Notes: a model not told the origin generated them from the letters alone. A stretch of DNA of 53,315 bases from Algoriphagus faecimaris (GCF_900101705.1 NZ_FNAC01000035.1:1-53315); one strand, 5' to 3'. Positions 8,154-16,382 are shown, counted from the stretch's first letter. Numbers and translations: made by a program.

Positions 8154-8945
8154 TTATTTGGACAGCCTTAGTATCCTTATTGCTCCCTGAAGGACTAGTC
8201 CAAATACAATTGCACCGATAATAAGGTCGGGTAATGAGGAGTCTAGCCATAAGACCAAAAGTCCAGCCAAGATTACTCCACAGTTGATAATGATGTCATT
8301 TGAAGTAAAAATCATACTTGCCTTCATGTGCGCAGCTTGACTTTTGGATTTTTGGAGAAGGTATAGGCAAAGGGCATTGGCAAGAAGAGCAAAAATAGAA
8401 ACTGTAATCATGAGCTGATAATCTGGTGATTCATCCATTTCTATAAAACGTCTGACTACTTCAAAAAAGCCCAGTATAGCCAATGTTAATTGGAAAATCC
8501 CTGCTATTCCCGCTACTTTTTTTTGCCTGCTGACCGCTGCCCCGACGGCAAGTAGGCTGATTCCATACACAAAGGAATCGGCCAGCATGTCCAAGCTATC
8601 CGCTATGAGCCCCATAGACCCAGATATCCAGCCAAAAATCATTTCTATGACAAAGAATAAAAAGTTGATAAACAAAACAGTCCATAATAATTTCCTTTGG
8701 AGGCCTTGTTCTTCTTCAGGGGCATGTGAAACAGCCTCCGTTTTGACGTGTTGACTACCAAGCTGCAATGATTGGAGTACTTTTTCTATTTCTGGATTTA
8801 GTTGTTCTTGGTAAACATGGAGTTCTCTTTTATCCAGATCAAAATCCAAGCCTTTAATATCAGTATACCCCTGAAGCTTCACTCTGATCAGATTTTCCTC
8901 TGAGGGACAATCCATTTTTGAGATATGAAAGGTTGACTTTTTCAT
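8154..8945 (-). CDS. CDF-family cation transporter with N-terminal HMA-like domain
   Basis: The 263-residue protein has a cytoplasmic N-terminal ferredoxin-fold domain of about 75 residues with FHISKMDCPSEENLIRVKL. It resembles heavy-metal-associated domains but has a single cysteine (CPSEE) in place of CxxC. The C-terminal half has about six membrane spans with the cation-diffusion-facilitator signatures ADSLDMLADSFVYG and HMKASMIFTSNDIIIN, which supply the aspartate/histidine metal site. It probably exports a divalent metal in exchange for protons. The classical C-terminal cytoplasmic domain of CDF proteins is absent, and the N-terminal domain may replace it. It lies seven bases behind a kinase-fold gene in one operon. 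Metal specificity cannot be read from sequence. Confidence 0.87.
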   Translation of the reverse strand: MKKSTFHISKMDCPSEENLIRVKLQGYTDIKGLDFDLDKRELHVYQEQLNPEIEKVLQSLQLGSQHVKTEAVSHAPEEEQGLQRKLLWTVLFINFLFFVIEMIFGWISGSMGLIADSLDMLADSFVYGISLLAVGAAVSRQKKVAGIAGIFQLTLAILGFFEVVRRFIEMDESPDYQLMITVSIFALLANALCLYLLQKSKSQAAHMKASMIFTSNDIIINCGVILAGLLVLWLDSSLPDLIIGAIVFGLVLQGAIRILRLSK

Positions 8946-8952
8946 TTTAATA

Positions 8953-9972
8953 TTACCGTAGCACCTGCTCTAAACTTACCCTCAAAATATTCCCCATATT
9001 TTGACAATGCTGAAATTTGTTTAGACCATAATGTTTGGAAAGCTCCTCTCTAAGGCTGATGATATTTGACATTGGAGCGATCTCGTCCTTTTCCATTGCC
9101 TGAAGGACGTCCTCTATTTCTGTATGTGAGGATTTGACCCTAGTGGCTATCAAAGCTCGCTCCTCATGTTGATATTGTTTCATGGATTCAGGAGTGATGT
9201 ATTTCATCCCCAAATGGATCAAAACATTGTTTTCCTTGAAATACTGAGGCAAATAAATTGATTTTTTTCCTTCGTAAGACTGCTGATCAAAATCTATGGC
9301 TCTGATTCTATAGTGTGTCTCTTCAAAATCCGGAGTCACATCTATGACAAAGTTTGAAGAATGCATATCACCCAATAGCCTTACAAAACAGCGCTCATTA
9401 AATTTGACAAACTCCTTGGCCAATCGGATGGGGTTAATATGAGGATCCTCCATGTGTAGCCGCATGAATTTATCCCCCGGTATGCCCGCAATATGCTCTT
9501 CGATCAGGGTGTTTTGATGGACTAGGTAGCTGATTCGGTTAGGAGAGAGCAAGTGCTCTAGTTCCAAGCCGTAGACGCGGGAAGCATCAGCATTTTTGAT
9601 GTAGAAGTAATCGAAATTATCATTGATTCGGTTTACAATTCTGACTCTGAATGGCTGAGTATTGCCATAGATGCAAAGGTCTATTCTATCCACGTAGAGA
9701 TGGTCCATGACAGACATATCACCCCCAGCTTTTAGCAAAGCATAAATTTTTTTGACATTGAGATGGATTTCCTCTCTATCAGATTGCTCATAAAAAACAG
9801 TCTCCCAAAGGGTGTCTTGTTCTTTGGAGTCATACAAAGCAATAGAGCTCGAATACCGCAACAACTCATGATAATGAATAGGAATATCCACTTCTCTGGA
9901 ATAATGGATAAGATATTCTCTGAGAACATTACTGATGGGATAGACGCGCTTCTTTTTGCTGATGAGTGCCAT
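8953..9972 (-). CDS. Conserved hypothetical protein with aminoglycoside-phosphotransferase/kinase-like motifs
   Basis: I do not recognise a named family for these 339 residues. Residues 200-207 read L-G-D-M-H-S-S-N, resembling the catalytic loop H-G-D-x-H-x-x-N of APH/choline-kinase-like enzymes. Some 20 residues later AIDFDQQ (225-231) resembles the metal-binding D-x-D of that fold. The N-terminal half contains FYIKNADASRVYGLELEHLL (124-142), which could hold the ATP lysine and helix-C acidic residue. No membrane segment or signal is seen. The gene starts directly at the DUF3817 stop codon and is followed after seven bases by a CDF transporter, so the three are co-transcribed. The kinase fold is my inference; the substrate is unknown. 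Confidence 0.7.
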   Translation of the reverse strand: MALISKKKRVYPISNVLREYLIHYSREVDIPIHYHELLRYSSSIALYDSKEQDTLWETVFYEQSDREEIHLNVKKIYALLKAGGDMSVMDHLYVDRIDLCIYGNTQPFRVRIVNRINDNFDYFYIKNADASRVYGLELEHLLSPNRISYLVHQNTLIEEHIAGIPGDKFMRLHMEDPHINPIRLAKEFVKFNERCFVRLLGDMHSSNFVIDVTPDFEETHYRIRAIDFDQQSYEGKKSIYLPQYFKENNVLIHLGMKYITPESMKQYQHEERALIATRVKSSHTEIEDVLQAMEKDEIAPMSNIISLREELSKHYGLNKFQHCQNMGNILRVSLEQVLR

Positions 9973-10290
9973 TTAGAAATCCACTTTCTGGCTTTTTTTG
10001 AGATTGCGGTGAAAGATAAACGGCCCAAATGGAAGTACTGAGGCTATTAGGGCAAATAGGGTTCGGCTAAAGTTCCACTTCAGTGTAGAAGCCGTCGGAA
10101 AGACTACATAAATGTAAATGACAAAGAGTAAACCATGGGCCCATCCTACATAAGTCACCGCAAGAGGCAGGTCATACATATATTTTAAGGGCATCGCAAT
10201 AAATAGTAATATCAAGAAGGAGAGCCCTTCGATCAAACTGATCCACTTGAATCGTTGTGCCCAGGTAATTTGTTCTGAGGTAAGTGACAT
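9973..10290 (-). CDS. DUF3817 integral membrane protein
   Basis: These 105 residues form a small inner-membrane protein with three or four hydrophobic segments (about 17-33, 45-62, 77-93). The pattern fits DUF3817: RFKWISLIEGLSFLILLFIAMPLKY, then a glycine-rich GWAHGLLFVIYI helix. The C-terminus is basic and cytoplasmic (RNLKKSQK). The family has no known activity. It abuts the kinase-like gene with no gap and follows the HolD-like gene by nine bases, suggesting one leftward transcription unit. Confidence 0.85.
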   Translation of the reverse strand: MSLTSEQITWAQRFKWISLIEGLSFLILLFIAMPLKYMYDLPLAVTYVGWAHGLLFVIYIYVVFPTASTLKWNFSRTLFALIASVLPFGPFIFHRNLKKSQKVDF

Positions 10291-10299
10291 AAAGCAGGG

Positions 10300-10869
10300 T
10301 TAAGCTATATTAAATAGCGTTTTTAGATTGGTCCAGAGTTTTACTTTGAGTTCTTTATCTTCTGCGATGATGCTCAGTGCATCTGCAAAAAGATATTCAG
10401 TTTCTTCCTCCGTGTGGATCTGATAATTATGAATAGGAAGTGAATTGATAGGATGTTTAATTCTTCCAAATTTCAAGACGGTATGAGCATTGATGGTTTT
10501 AAAATCCTCCAGGCTTTTTCCGTCTAATTCAACACTGGAAAGCATGCCTACAGAAGTCATTGAGTGACCTACGGCTTGCAGGATTTTGACCAGCATTTCC
10601 ATTACTTCCTCGCTTAGGGTTTCTTCTTCATGCAAGATAAGGATTCCCTTTTCGAATTGTCCGCGAACTTTGATAGGATCGGGTAGAATAACCTCTTCTA
10701 CTTCTGCCGATAGTTTGTCGTTATCTTTCTTTTGATTACTATCCTGTAATTCAGATAATTGTGGGCTATTGGATCGGGATTCATTAGCGAGCTGCGACAG
10801 GTCTTCCTCCAAAAGAAAGATTGTTTCGGGAAGTATATATTGAAGTTGACCTAGGGTACTTTTTTCCAT
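10300..10869 (-). CDS. Hypothetical protein, possible DNA polymerase III psi (HolD)-like
   Basis: This is a 189-residue soluble protein of no family I can name with certainty. The N-terminus reads LGQLQYILPETIFLLEE. An acidic low-complexity linker follows, then a domain with GILILHEEETLSEEVMEMLV, a KFGRI strand, and an ending with DKELKVKLWTNLKTLF. That order recalls E. coli HolD: LGITQW near the start, a central V-M-V-A-N-D segment, a W-R-L-G strand, and a final LRANPTARAALWQQI helix. I infer a distant psi-subunit relative; this is unproven. The start is ATG 10869, because the longer frame starts with TTG at 10899 close to a terminator. It heads the DUF3817/kinase-like/CDF unit. Confidence 0.75.
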   Translation of the reverse strand: MEKSTLGQLQYILPETIFLLEEDLSQLANESRSNSPQLSELQDSNQKKDNDKLSAEVEEVILPDPIKVRGQFEKGILILHEEETLSEEVMEMLVKILQAVGHSMTSVGMLSSVELDGKSLEDFKTINAHTVLKFGRIKHPINSLPIHNYQIHTEEETEYLFADALSIIAEDKELKVKLWTNLKTLFNIA

Positions 10870-10905
10870 AGCTGAAAATTGCTTAAAAATTTGCCTCAAG
10901 CCAAA

Positions 10906-10934
10906 AAAAGGGAAGATTTTATGTCTTCCCTTTT
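10906..10934 (-). terminator. Rho-independent terminator after the acyl-CoA thioesterase gene
   Basis: An 11-bp perfect stem (10906-10916 with 10924-10934) encloses a 7-base loop. On the minus strand it ends in a run of seven T. It separates the thioesterase gene from the HolD-like gene. Confidence 0.8.
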
Positions 10935-10937
10935 GGT

Positions 10938-11465
10938 TTATTTGGTGATTTCCAGATTGAAAATGGATTTGAGTTCTTTGGCGTCTTCTGGTTTCATTCG
11001 CTTAGCCAAAACAAGACGAAGTTGTCTTCTTCTTAAGGCTCCGTCAAACAGCTCAAGTTCTTCTTCAGTTTCTGGCACTACTTCGGGTACTTCTATAGGT
11101 TTGCCATTTTGGTCTACTGCCACAAAGGTGAAAAACGCACGGTGCGTTATGGTCTTCTTACTTGCTGGAATATCTTCTGCGGAAACCTCTATATATACCT
11201 CCATAGAGGAGTTAAAAGCGCGGGTTACCTTTGCGACAAGCGTCACCACATTTCCCAAACTAATGGGCTGCTTGAAAGAAATGCTATCTGCCGCCGCCGT
11301 AACCACGATTCTATTAGAATGCTTCTGAGCTGCAATCGCCGCCACAATATCCATCCAATGCATCAATCGCCCCCCCATCAAGTTATTGAGTGTATTGGTA
11401 TCATTGGGGAGGACCATTTCGGTCATGATCGTAGCAGACTCTTTTGCAAATTTCTTTTTAGACAT
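10938..11465 (-). CDS. Acyl-CoA thioesterase, hotdog fold (YciA/BACH type)
   Basis: This 175-residue enzyme hydrolyses acyl-CoA to free fatty acid and CoA. It shows the hotdog signature of the YciA/BACH group: NTLNNLMGGRLMHWMDIVAA, in which the aspartate is the likely catalytic residue, then SISFKQPISLGNVVTLVAKV and a THRAFFTFVAVDQNGK strand pair. The acidic C-terminal extension (VPETEEELELFDGALRRRQLR) is common in Bacteroidetes members. ATG 11465 is preferred over TTG 11483. It is followed by its own terminator. Confidence 0.9.
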   Translation of the reverse strand: MSKKKFAKESATIMTEMVLPNDTNTLNNLMGGRLMHWMDIVAAIAAQKHSNRIVVTAAADSISFKQPISLGNVVTLVAKVTRAFNSSMEVYIEVSAEDIPASKKTITHRAFFTFVAVDQNGKPIEVPEVVPETEEELELFDGALRRRQLRLVLAKRMKPEDAKELKSIFNLEITK

Positions 11466-11555
11466 ACGATTGTTTTTTTGCAAAAATAAGAATAAAATTT
11501 CTCTCTAGTGGCTTTAGGGAATTTATATCAAAATATAATTTTGATCAATTCGGCT

Positions 11556-12218
11556 CTACCTCCAGCCTTCTTTGCCTAAAAGAGGCACAAAAGCAAATCC
11601 GTCAAACTCCTCCCTAGAAGTAGAGCTAGTGGAAGTTTTGGTGATGCGCACCATGGACTGTCTGATTCTGTCACCTACCGGAATGACTAGAATGCCTCCA
11701 ACTTTTAACTGTTTTATAAGAGCATCAGGCACTACAGGCGCACCTGCTGTGACGATGATTTTGTCATAGGGAGCATATTGGGCTAATCCCTCCGTACCAT
11801 CGCCAAAGAATAGATTCATTTGAATTCCTAATCGATTCAGAAATTTCTGGGTAGTTTCAAAAAGCTTCTTTTGGTATTCGATGGTATAGACCTCTGCTCC
11901 TAGGAGGTGAAGGATACTTGCTTGATATCCTGAACCCGTGCCTATCTCCAAAACTTTATCATCGGGCTTGATATCCAACAGTTCGGTTTGAAAAGCCACT
12001 GTATAGGGCTGAGAAATCGTTTGACCTTCTCCGATCGGAAATGCCTTATCCTCATAAGCATGGGAAATCAAAGCAGAATCAAAGAAAAAATGCCTTGGAA
12101 GGGTATTGATGGCATGGAGTACCCGCTCGCTTTTTATTCCTTTATGTCTCAGTTCAGCGACTAGCGCTTTTCTTTTTCCTTTATGTAGATAGGTGTCTTC
12201 GAGTTTCAATAAGGGCAT
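11556..12218 (-). CDS. pcm: Protein-L-isoaspartate O-methyltransferase
   Basis: Pcm methylates abnormal L-isoaspartyl residues with S-adenosylmethionine and so starts repair of aged proteins. The 220-residue length is standard. Motifs are AFPIGEGQTISQPYTVAFQ (substrate loop), VLEIGTGSGYQASIL (SAM motif I), VYTIEYQKKL, and DKIIVTAGAPVVPDALIKQL. It is cytoplasmic. It has its own upstream region shared divergently with riboflavin synthase, separated by 104 bases. Confidence 0.95.
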   Translation of the reverse strand: MPLLKLEDTYLHKGKRKALVAELRHKGIKSERVLHAINTLPRHFFFDSALISHAYEDKAFPIGEGQTISQPYTVAFQTELLDIKPDDKVLEIGTGSGYQASILHLLGAEVYTIEYQKKLFETTQKFLNRLGIQMNLFFGDGTEGLAQYAPYDKIIVTAGAPVVPDALIKQLKVGGILVIPVGDRIRQSMVRITKTSTSSTSREEFDGFAFVPLLGKEGWR

Positions 12219-12322
12219 TTCATGTACAATTTCTGTCGAAGATAACCGATTATTTGACGTTATTTGAAACCTAAAGCGGCAATTTTTGCTTACTCATTGA
12301 AAGCCAGAATACAAGTAAAATC

Positions 12323-12913
12323 ATGTTTACAGGAATCATAGAATCTTTTGCAAGTGTCAGTAAAATAAACCAAGAAGGCAGTAATGTTCACTTTACACTA
12401 TCCTCTCGATTGGCCTCAGAGTTAAAGATAGATCAATCGCTTGCACACGATGGTGTCTGCCTGACTGTAGTGAAAACTACTCCCGAAGACTATGTAGTCA
12501 CGGCGATTGATGAGACCATCAAAAAAACAAATCTTTCCCAGTGGAAAGTGGGAAAAAAGGTGAATTTAGAGCGTTGCATGTCTGCTAATGGCCGCTTTGA
12601 TGGACATATCGTACAAGGGCACGTAGATCAGGTAGGCAAAGTAGTCGGGATTTCGGACGAGGACGGTTCTTGGGTTTTTGACATCGAATATGATCAAAAA
12701 CAAGGTAATGTTACCGTAGAGAAAGGTTCCATCACCATCAATGGTACTAGCTTAACCTGTTTCAATTCCAAGCCAGGAGCTTTCTCTGTAGCCATCATTC
12801 CTTATACCTACGAGCATACCAATTTTCATCAACTCAAAGTAGGGGATTTGGTCAATTTAGAATTTGACATCGTAGGAAAGTATATTCAGCGGATTACCAA
12901 AGGCTATTTGTAG
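12323..12913 (+). CDS. ribE: Riboflavin synthase alpha subunit
   Basis: The enzyme dismutates two 6,7-dimethyl-8-ribityllumazine molecules to riboflavin. The 196 residues contain two lumazine-binding repeats: the first begins with the diagnostic MFTGIIE, the second with FDGHIVQGHVDQVGKV at about residue 93. DGVCLTV in repeat 1 and NGTSLTC in repeat 2 are the matching binding loops. No FMN riboswitch is visible in the 104-base leader, and no other rib gene is nearby. Confidence 0.95.
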   Translation: MFTGIIESFASVSKINQEGSNVHFTLSSRLASELKIDQSLAHDGVCLTVVKTTPEDYVVTAIDETIKKTNLSQWKVGKKVNLERCMSANGRFDGHIVQGHVDQVGKVVGISDEDGSWVFDIEYDQKQGNVTVEKGSITINGTSLTCFNSKPGAFSVAIIPYTYEHTNFHQLKVGDLVNLEFDIVGKYIQRITKGYL

Positions 12914-12942
12914 CCTACACCTTTTCCAATAGTTGTTTTTGT

Positions 12943-14055
12943 CTACTCAGAGTCGGCTAAACTTAAAGCCTTTGGACTTGGATCTTTAACGAGCCTAAAC
13001 CCTACATTAGAAGTTCCAGAGTCGAAAGCTTGCCCTTGTCTGGCACTGGGCCTGTAGTTGACACAGTAATTTTCCGCACATAAATAAGAGCCGCCTTTAA
13101 TCACACGCTCTCGGGCATAAGGATTTTCAGGATTGTAGCAGGGGTTCATACCTGCATCGAGTTTGGGTGCTTCCCCAGCTAGTCTAGCCAGTTTCAAAGC
13201 ATCATACCAATCGCTAGTCAATTCCCATACATTGCCAATCATGTCGTATAATCCATACGTATTGGGTGGATAGGTCTTGACAGGGGAGGTTCCTTCAAAA
13301 CCGTCAGAAACTTTGTTTTCGTGAGGAAAAGTTCCTTGAAAGGTATTTGCTAGATAGGTCCCATTCGGAGTCAATTCATCTCCCCAAGCGAAACGTTTAC
13401 CCTTGACTCCACCTCGGGCAGCAAATTCCCATTCCAGTTCAGAAGGTAATCTTTTTCCAGCCCATTCTGCATAGGCTACTGCGTCTGCATAGGCAATGTG
13501 TACTACAGGATGATTTTCTCTACCTTCTATATTGCTCTCAGGGCCTTCAGGATGTTTCCATGAAGCACCCTCGACCCATGACCACCAGAGGGTGATATCT
13601 TGAGTGGGTACAGGAAATGAAGGAGGGGTGAAAACCATAGATCCGGGCACCAAGACGGAATCATCCGGTTTTGGAGTGCCTGGAGGCACCTGTTTTTTAA
13701 GGTCTTCCCAGTCGGGTTTTTGTTCAGCTATTGTGATATAGCCTGTTTCTTCGACAAATTTTTGAAATTCTGAATTGGTTACTTCATGCGTATCCATCCA
13801 AAAACCTGAAACTTGGACATTCACTGCTGGTTTTTCGGCAGGATAGGCGTCTTTTTCATCCGTTCCCATAATAAATTCTCCACCGGGAATCCAGACCATT
13901 CCTTCGGGAGATTCCTCTGTGGGCTGTGGTGTCGAAGATGATTTAAAAGTCGGTTCTTCTTTTAGAGATTGGGTTTTTTCTTGGCAACTCTGGGTGATGA
14001 ATAATATTAATAGGGGGAGAAGATTATATAAAGAATTATTTCGTTGTTTTTTCAT
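12943..14055 (-). CDS. Formylglycine-generating-enzyme-like (SUMF1) lipoprotein
   Basis: This is a 370-residue lipoprotein: the signal peptide ends in the lipobox FITQSC. The FGE-sulfatase domain starts at EGMVWIPGGEFIMGTDE and continues through FWMDTHEVTNSEFQKF, HPVVHIAYADAVAYAEWAGK, RLPSELEWEFAARGG and YDMIGNVWELTSDWY. The C-terminal part carries both cysteines of the copper site of true FGE, C326 and C331 in GGSYLCAENYCVNYRPSAR, followed by NVGFRLV. FGE oxidises a cysteine of sulfatases to formylglycine. Many Bacteroidetes SUMF1-domain proteins lack these cysteines, so retention here argues for activity. No sulfatase gene is in the window, and the envelope location is unusual for a maturase. 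The alternative is a structural (GldK/J-type) role. Confidence 0.9.
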   Translation of the reverse strand: MKKQRNNSLYNLLPLLILFITQSCQEKTQSLKEEPTFKSSSTPQPTEESPEGMVWIPGGEFIMGTDEKDAYPAEKPAVNVQVSGFWMDTHEVTNSEFQKFVEETGYITIAEQKPDWEDLKKQVPPGTPKPDDSVLVPGSMVFTPPSFPVPTQDITLWWSWVEGASWKHPEGPESNIEGRENHPVVHIAYADAVAYAEWAGKRLPSELEWEFAARGGVKGKRFAWGDELTPNGTYLANTFQGTFPHENKVSDGFEGTSPVKTYPPNTYGLYDMIGNVWELTSDWYDALKLARLAGEAPKLDAGMNPCYNPENPYARERVIKGGSYLCAENYCVNYRPSARQGQAFDSGTSNVGFRLVKDPSPKALSLADSE

Positions 14056-14145
14056 AGGTCTGGAAATTACGAATATTCTCTGAAATGGAGATATTATCCA
14101 AGTATTGGGATTTTAAAACTATGCGTATTTCTTTTTTTAAATGCA

Positions 14146-14180
14146 AAAGGCAACCCATATCATTGATTTGGGTTGCCTTT
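14146..14180 (-). terminator. Hairpin terminator downstream of ferritin
   Basis: A 12-bp perfect stem (14146-14157 with 14169-14180) encloses an 11-base loop between the ferritin stop and the FGE-like gene. On the minus strand only four T follow the stem, so it is moderately convincing. Confidence 0.6.
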
Positions 14181-14200
14181 CTTCAGGTCCGGGAAACTAC

Positions 14201-14749
14201 TTAAGCTCCATCAGCAGCGTGTGCGGCGGCATGAAGTTTACCTAATTCTTGATCTATTGTCCAAAGTCCAATTCCTTCTTCTCCAATGATATCAAAAAGC
14301 TCTAAAGCTCTTCTTGACATGGTTTCCTCCTCTCGCTGCTCGGTCACATACCATTGCATGAAGCTAAAGGTGGCAAAATCTTTTGCAGAAAATGCATGAT
14401 CCACGATGCTATTGATGGATTTGGTGACTTTGATTTCATGCTCTAGAATCAGCTCAAATATTTCACGAAGTGAATTGAAGTGATTTCTGATGCCAGTGAT
14501 CTCTGGTTGAATCGCGTGTCCACCAGCTTCATTTACGTATTGAAATATTTTCATCATATGCATCCGCTCTTCGTCCGCATGGGTGTAGAGGTATTTGGCT
14601 GCATTTTCATAACCCATCATGTGGCACCAAGAGGCCATGGATAAATAGTAAGCGGAAGATTTGCCTTCCATCTCGATTTGCTTGTTCAGTAGTGCTTCTG
14701 TGTCATGCAGTAAAGATCGCTGCAAAGTGACTATTTCTTTTTGTTTCAT
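14201..14749 (-). CDS. Ferritin (iron storage)
   Basis: The 182-residue four-helix-bundle protein matches non-haem bacterial ferritins. It oxidises Fe2+ and stores iron in a 24-mer cage. Ferroxidase residues appear as LLNKQIEMEGKSSAYYLSMA, then HADEERMHMMKIF (the E-x-x-H of helix B), then LEHEIKVTKSI and YVTEQREEETMSR. The C-terminal tail is short and alanine-rich (LHAAAHAADGA). It is cytoplasmic and appears monocistronic. Confidence 0.94.
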   Translation of the reverse strand: MKQKEIVTLQRSLLHDTEALLNKQIEMEGKSSAYYLSMASWCHMMGYENAAKYLYTHADEERMHMMKIFQYVNEAGGHAIQPEITGIRNHFNSLREIFELILEHEIKVTKSINSIVDHAFSAKDFATFSFMQWYVTEQREEETMSRRALELFDIIGEEGIGLWTIDQELGKLHAAAHAADGA

Positions 14750-15071
14750 TTTTCAATCCGTTTAGAATACACAAGTTAACTACTATTACGCTTTATAGTC
14801 TCCTTTGATTCGAAGCAACTCAAAATTTAGAATTGATTTAATTAAGAAGCCATAACTAGAGGGAATGAAGAAAGGCTTTTGTGACCTACCCAACTTAAAA
14901 ATAGGATAGTGAAGAAATGCTTTCTTTGGAGTATTGGAGATGTTTTGAGGAAGGCAAGCTTTGATCTGATGCAAAATAACACAACAAATTAAATTTTAAG
15001 CAGAATAAGGTTCGTTTGATGCTAAATCTTAAATTTATCCCTGTACTAATAAATTGCTTTAAGAGTTTTAT
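14750..15071. other. Intergenic region between divergent ferritin and DinB genes
   Basis: The 322 bases hold both divergent upstream regions. The only sizeable reading frame (62 codons, minus strand, 14786-14974) has no recognisable domain and atypical composition. No exact promoter match, RNA gene or repeat was seen. Confidence 0.6.
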
Positions 15072-15587
15072 ATGATTGACTTCTACCCACCTCAGAAAGG
15101 TGAATATTCTCCATATTTCGATTCTTACCTTTCACTTAACCCAAATAAAAATTTCAGTGAACTTATTCAAAGTCAAGTAGAGGAGTTTCGACTTTTCTTT
15201 GAGCAAAAACCGGAAGCTTGGGCAGATACTCCTTATCAGCCGGGAAAGTGGACACCCAAAGAGGTGTTAGGACATATTATAGATACAGAACGGATCATGA
15301 CTTTTCGAGCACTTTGCTTTTCTAGAGGTGATCAAAACTCTCTTCCCGGCTTTGATCAGGATCCTTATGTTTTAAATGCAAAATTTGGAGCCGTTTCTTT
15401 AGCGCTTCTATTAGAGGATTTTGAAGCTCAGAGAAAGGCTCTTTTGACCTTTATCCAAACGCTTCCTAAGGAGTCCTTAGACCACTTAGGAACTGCCAAT
15501 GGCAGCAAGATTACTCCTCGGGCTCTCTTTTGGATCATTCCGGGTCACTTTATTCATCATTTTACTATTTTAAAAAACCGATATTAA
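15072..15587 (+). CDS. DinB family protein (metal-binding four-helix bundle)
   Basis: The 171-residue protein has the DinB/YfiT fold. The three histidine ligands are visible: the GHIIDTERIM helix near residue 76, and GHFIHHFTIL near the C-terminus. The W-T-P-K-E-V-L-G-H block is characteristic. Family members are thiol-S-transferase- or hydrolase-like enzymes, but the substrate here is unknown. It is first in a tight three-gene set: the phzF-like gene follows after three bases and the channel gene overlaps that one. Confidence 0.88.
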   Translation: MIDFYPPQKGEYSPYFDSYLSLNPNKNFSELIQSQVEEFRLFFEQKPEAWADTPYQPGKWTPKEVLGHIIDTERIMTFRALCFSRGDQNSLPGFDQDPYVLNAKFGAVSLALLLEDFEAQRKALLTFIQTLPKESLDHLGTANGSKITPRALFWIIPGHFIHHFTILKNRY

Positions 15588-15590
15588 TCC

Positions 15591-16382
15591 ATGGAATTAC
15601 CTATTGCTATAGTAGACGCATTTACAGATCGACCTTTTGGTGGCAATCCCGCAGCCGTTTGTTTGTTAGAAAGCGAAATTGACTCCAAGTTGATGCAATC
15701 AATAGCCACGGAGATGAACTTAAGCGAAACGGCTTTTGTGCTCCCTAAGGAAAATCCTGGACATTTCCATTTGCGCTGGTTTACACCCACTTTAGAAATA
15801 GATCTTTGTGGTCACGCTACATTGGCGAGTTCGTATTGGATGCTAAAGAAAGGTTGGACTAAGGAGGGAGAAAAGATCCATTTTCATACGCTAAGTGGAG
15901 AATTGATTGTCACAGTGGGGAAAGAGCTGATCCAAATGGATTTTCCTTTGCTATCCACTGAGGAGGACCGGCATCCATTTTTCAAGGAGGAGCTTTTTGG
16001 AACAAAAATCGTGAGAGCTGCTAGATTGAAGCGCAATTGGATTTTTGAATTGGAAAGTGAAGAGGCGGTCAAAAATCTGATTCCGGATTTTATGGCGATA
16101 GCTAAGCATAGTGAGGAAGGATTCATTGTCACTGCAGCTGGGAAAGAATTTGATAGCGTATCTCGGTTTTTTGGTCCCAATGTGGGCGTTCCGGAGGATC
16201 CCGTGACAGGGTTTGCACACTGCGCATTGATGGATTACTGGAATCAGCGTAACGGAAAGTCCAAATTGAAAGCCTATCAAGCCAGTAAAAGAGGAGGTTC
16301 ACTTGAGGTAGAAAAAATGGGTAATCGGGTCTTGCTTAAGGGTAAAGCAATAGGAGTAATGGAAGGATTGATCAGCATATGA
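15591..16382 (+). CDS. PhzF-family isomerase/epimerase-like protein
   Basis: The 263 residues match the PhzF/diaminopimelate-epimerase-like fold. The N-terminus has VDAFTDRPFGGNPAAVCLL. The catalytic glutamate lies in NLSETAFV, and DLCGHATLASSYWML is the first-domain signature. The second half has GPNVGVPEDPVTGFAHCALM. PhzF isomerises a phenazine precursor in pseudomonads, but most homologues are of unknown function, and no other phenazine gene is present. It is co-transcribed with the DinB gene. The stop codon overlaps the ATG of the channel gene (ATGA). Confidence 0.9.
   Translation: MELPIAIVDAFTDRPFGGNPAAVCLLESEIDSKLMQSIATEMNLSETAFVLPKENPGHFHLRWFTPTLEIDLCGHATLASSYWMLKKGWTKEGEKIHFHTLSGELIVTVGKELIQMDFPLLSTEEDRHPFFKEELFGTKIVRAARLKRNWIFELESEEAVKNLIPDFMAIAKHSEEGFIVTAAGKEFDSVSRFFGPNVGVPEDPVTGFAHCALMDYWNQRNGKSKLKAYQASKRGGSLEVEKMGNRVLLKGKAIGVMEGLISI

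Noticed and set aside
12219..12322. FMN riboswitch before riboflavin synthase
   Set aside because: The leader is only 104 bases and lacks the conserved GGGGC and GAxGAG-type blocks of an RFN element.
14786..14974. 62-codon frame on the minus strand in the ferritin-DinB gap
   Set aside because: No recognisable domain, unusual composition and no promoter or close neighbour on that strand; it looks like chance.
15591..16382. Phenazine biosynthesis locus
   Set aside because: Only a PhzF-fold protein is present; no other phz gene is nearby, and most PhzF homologues are unrelated to phenazines.
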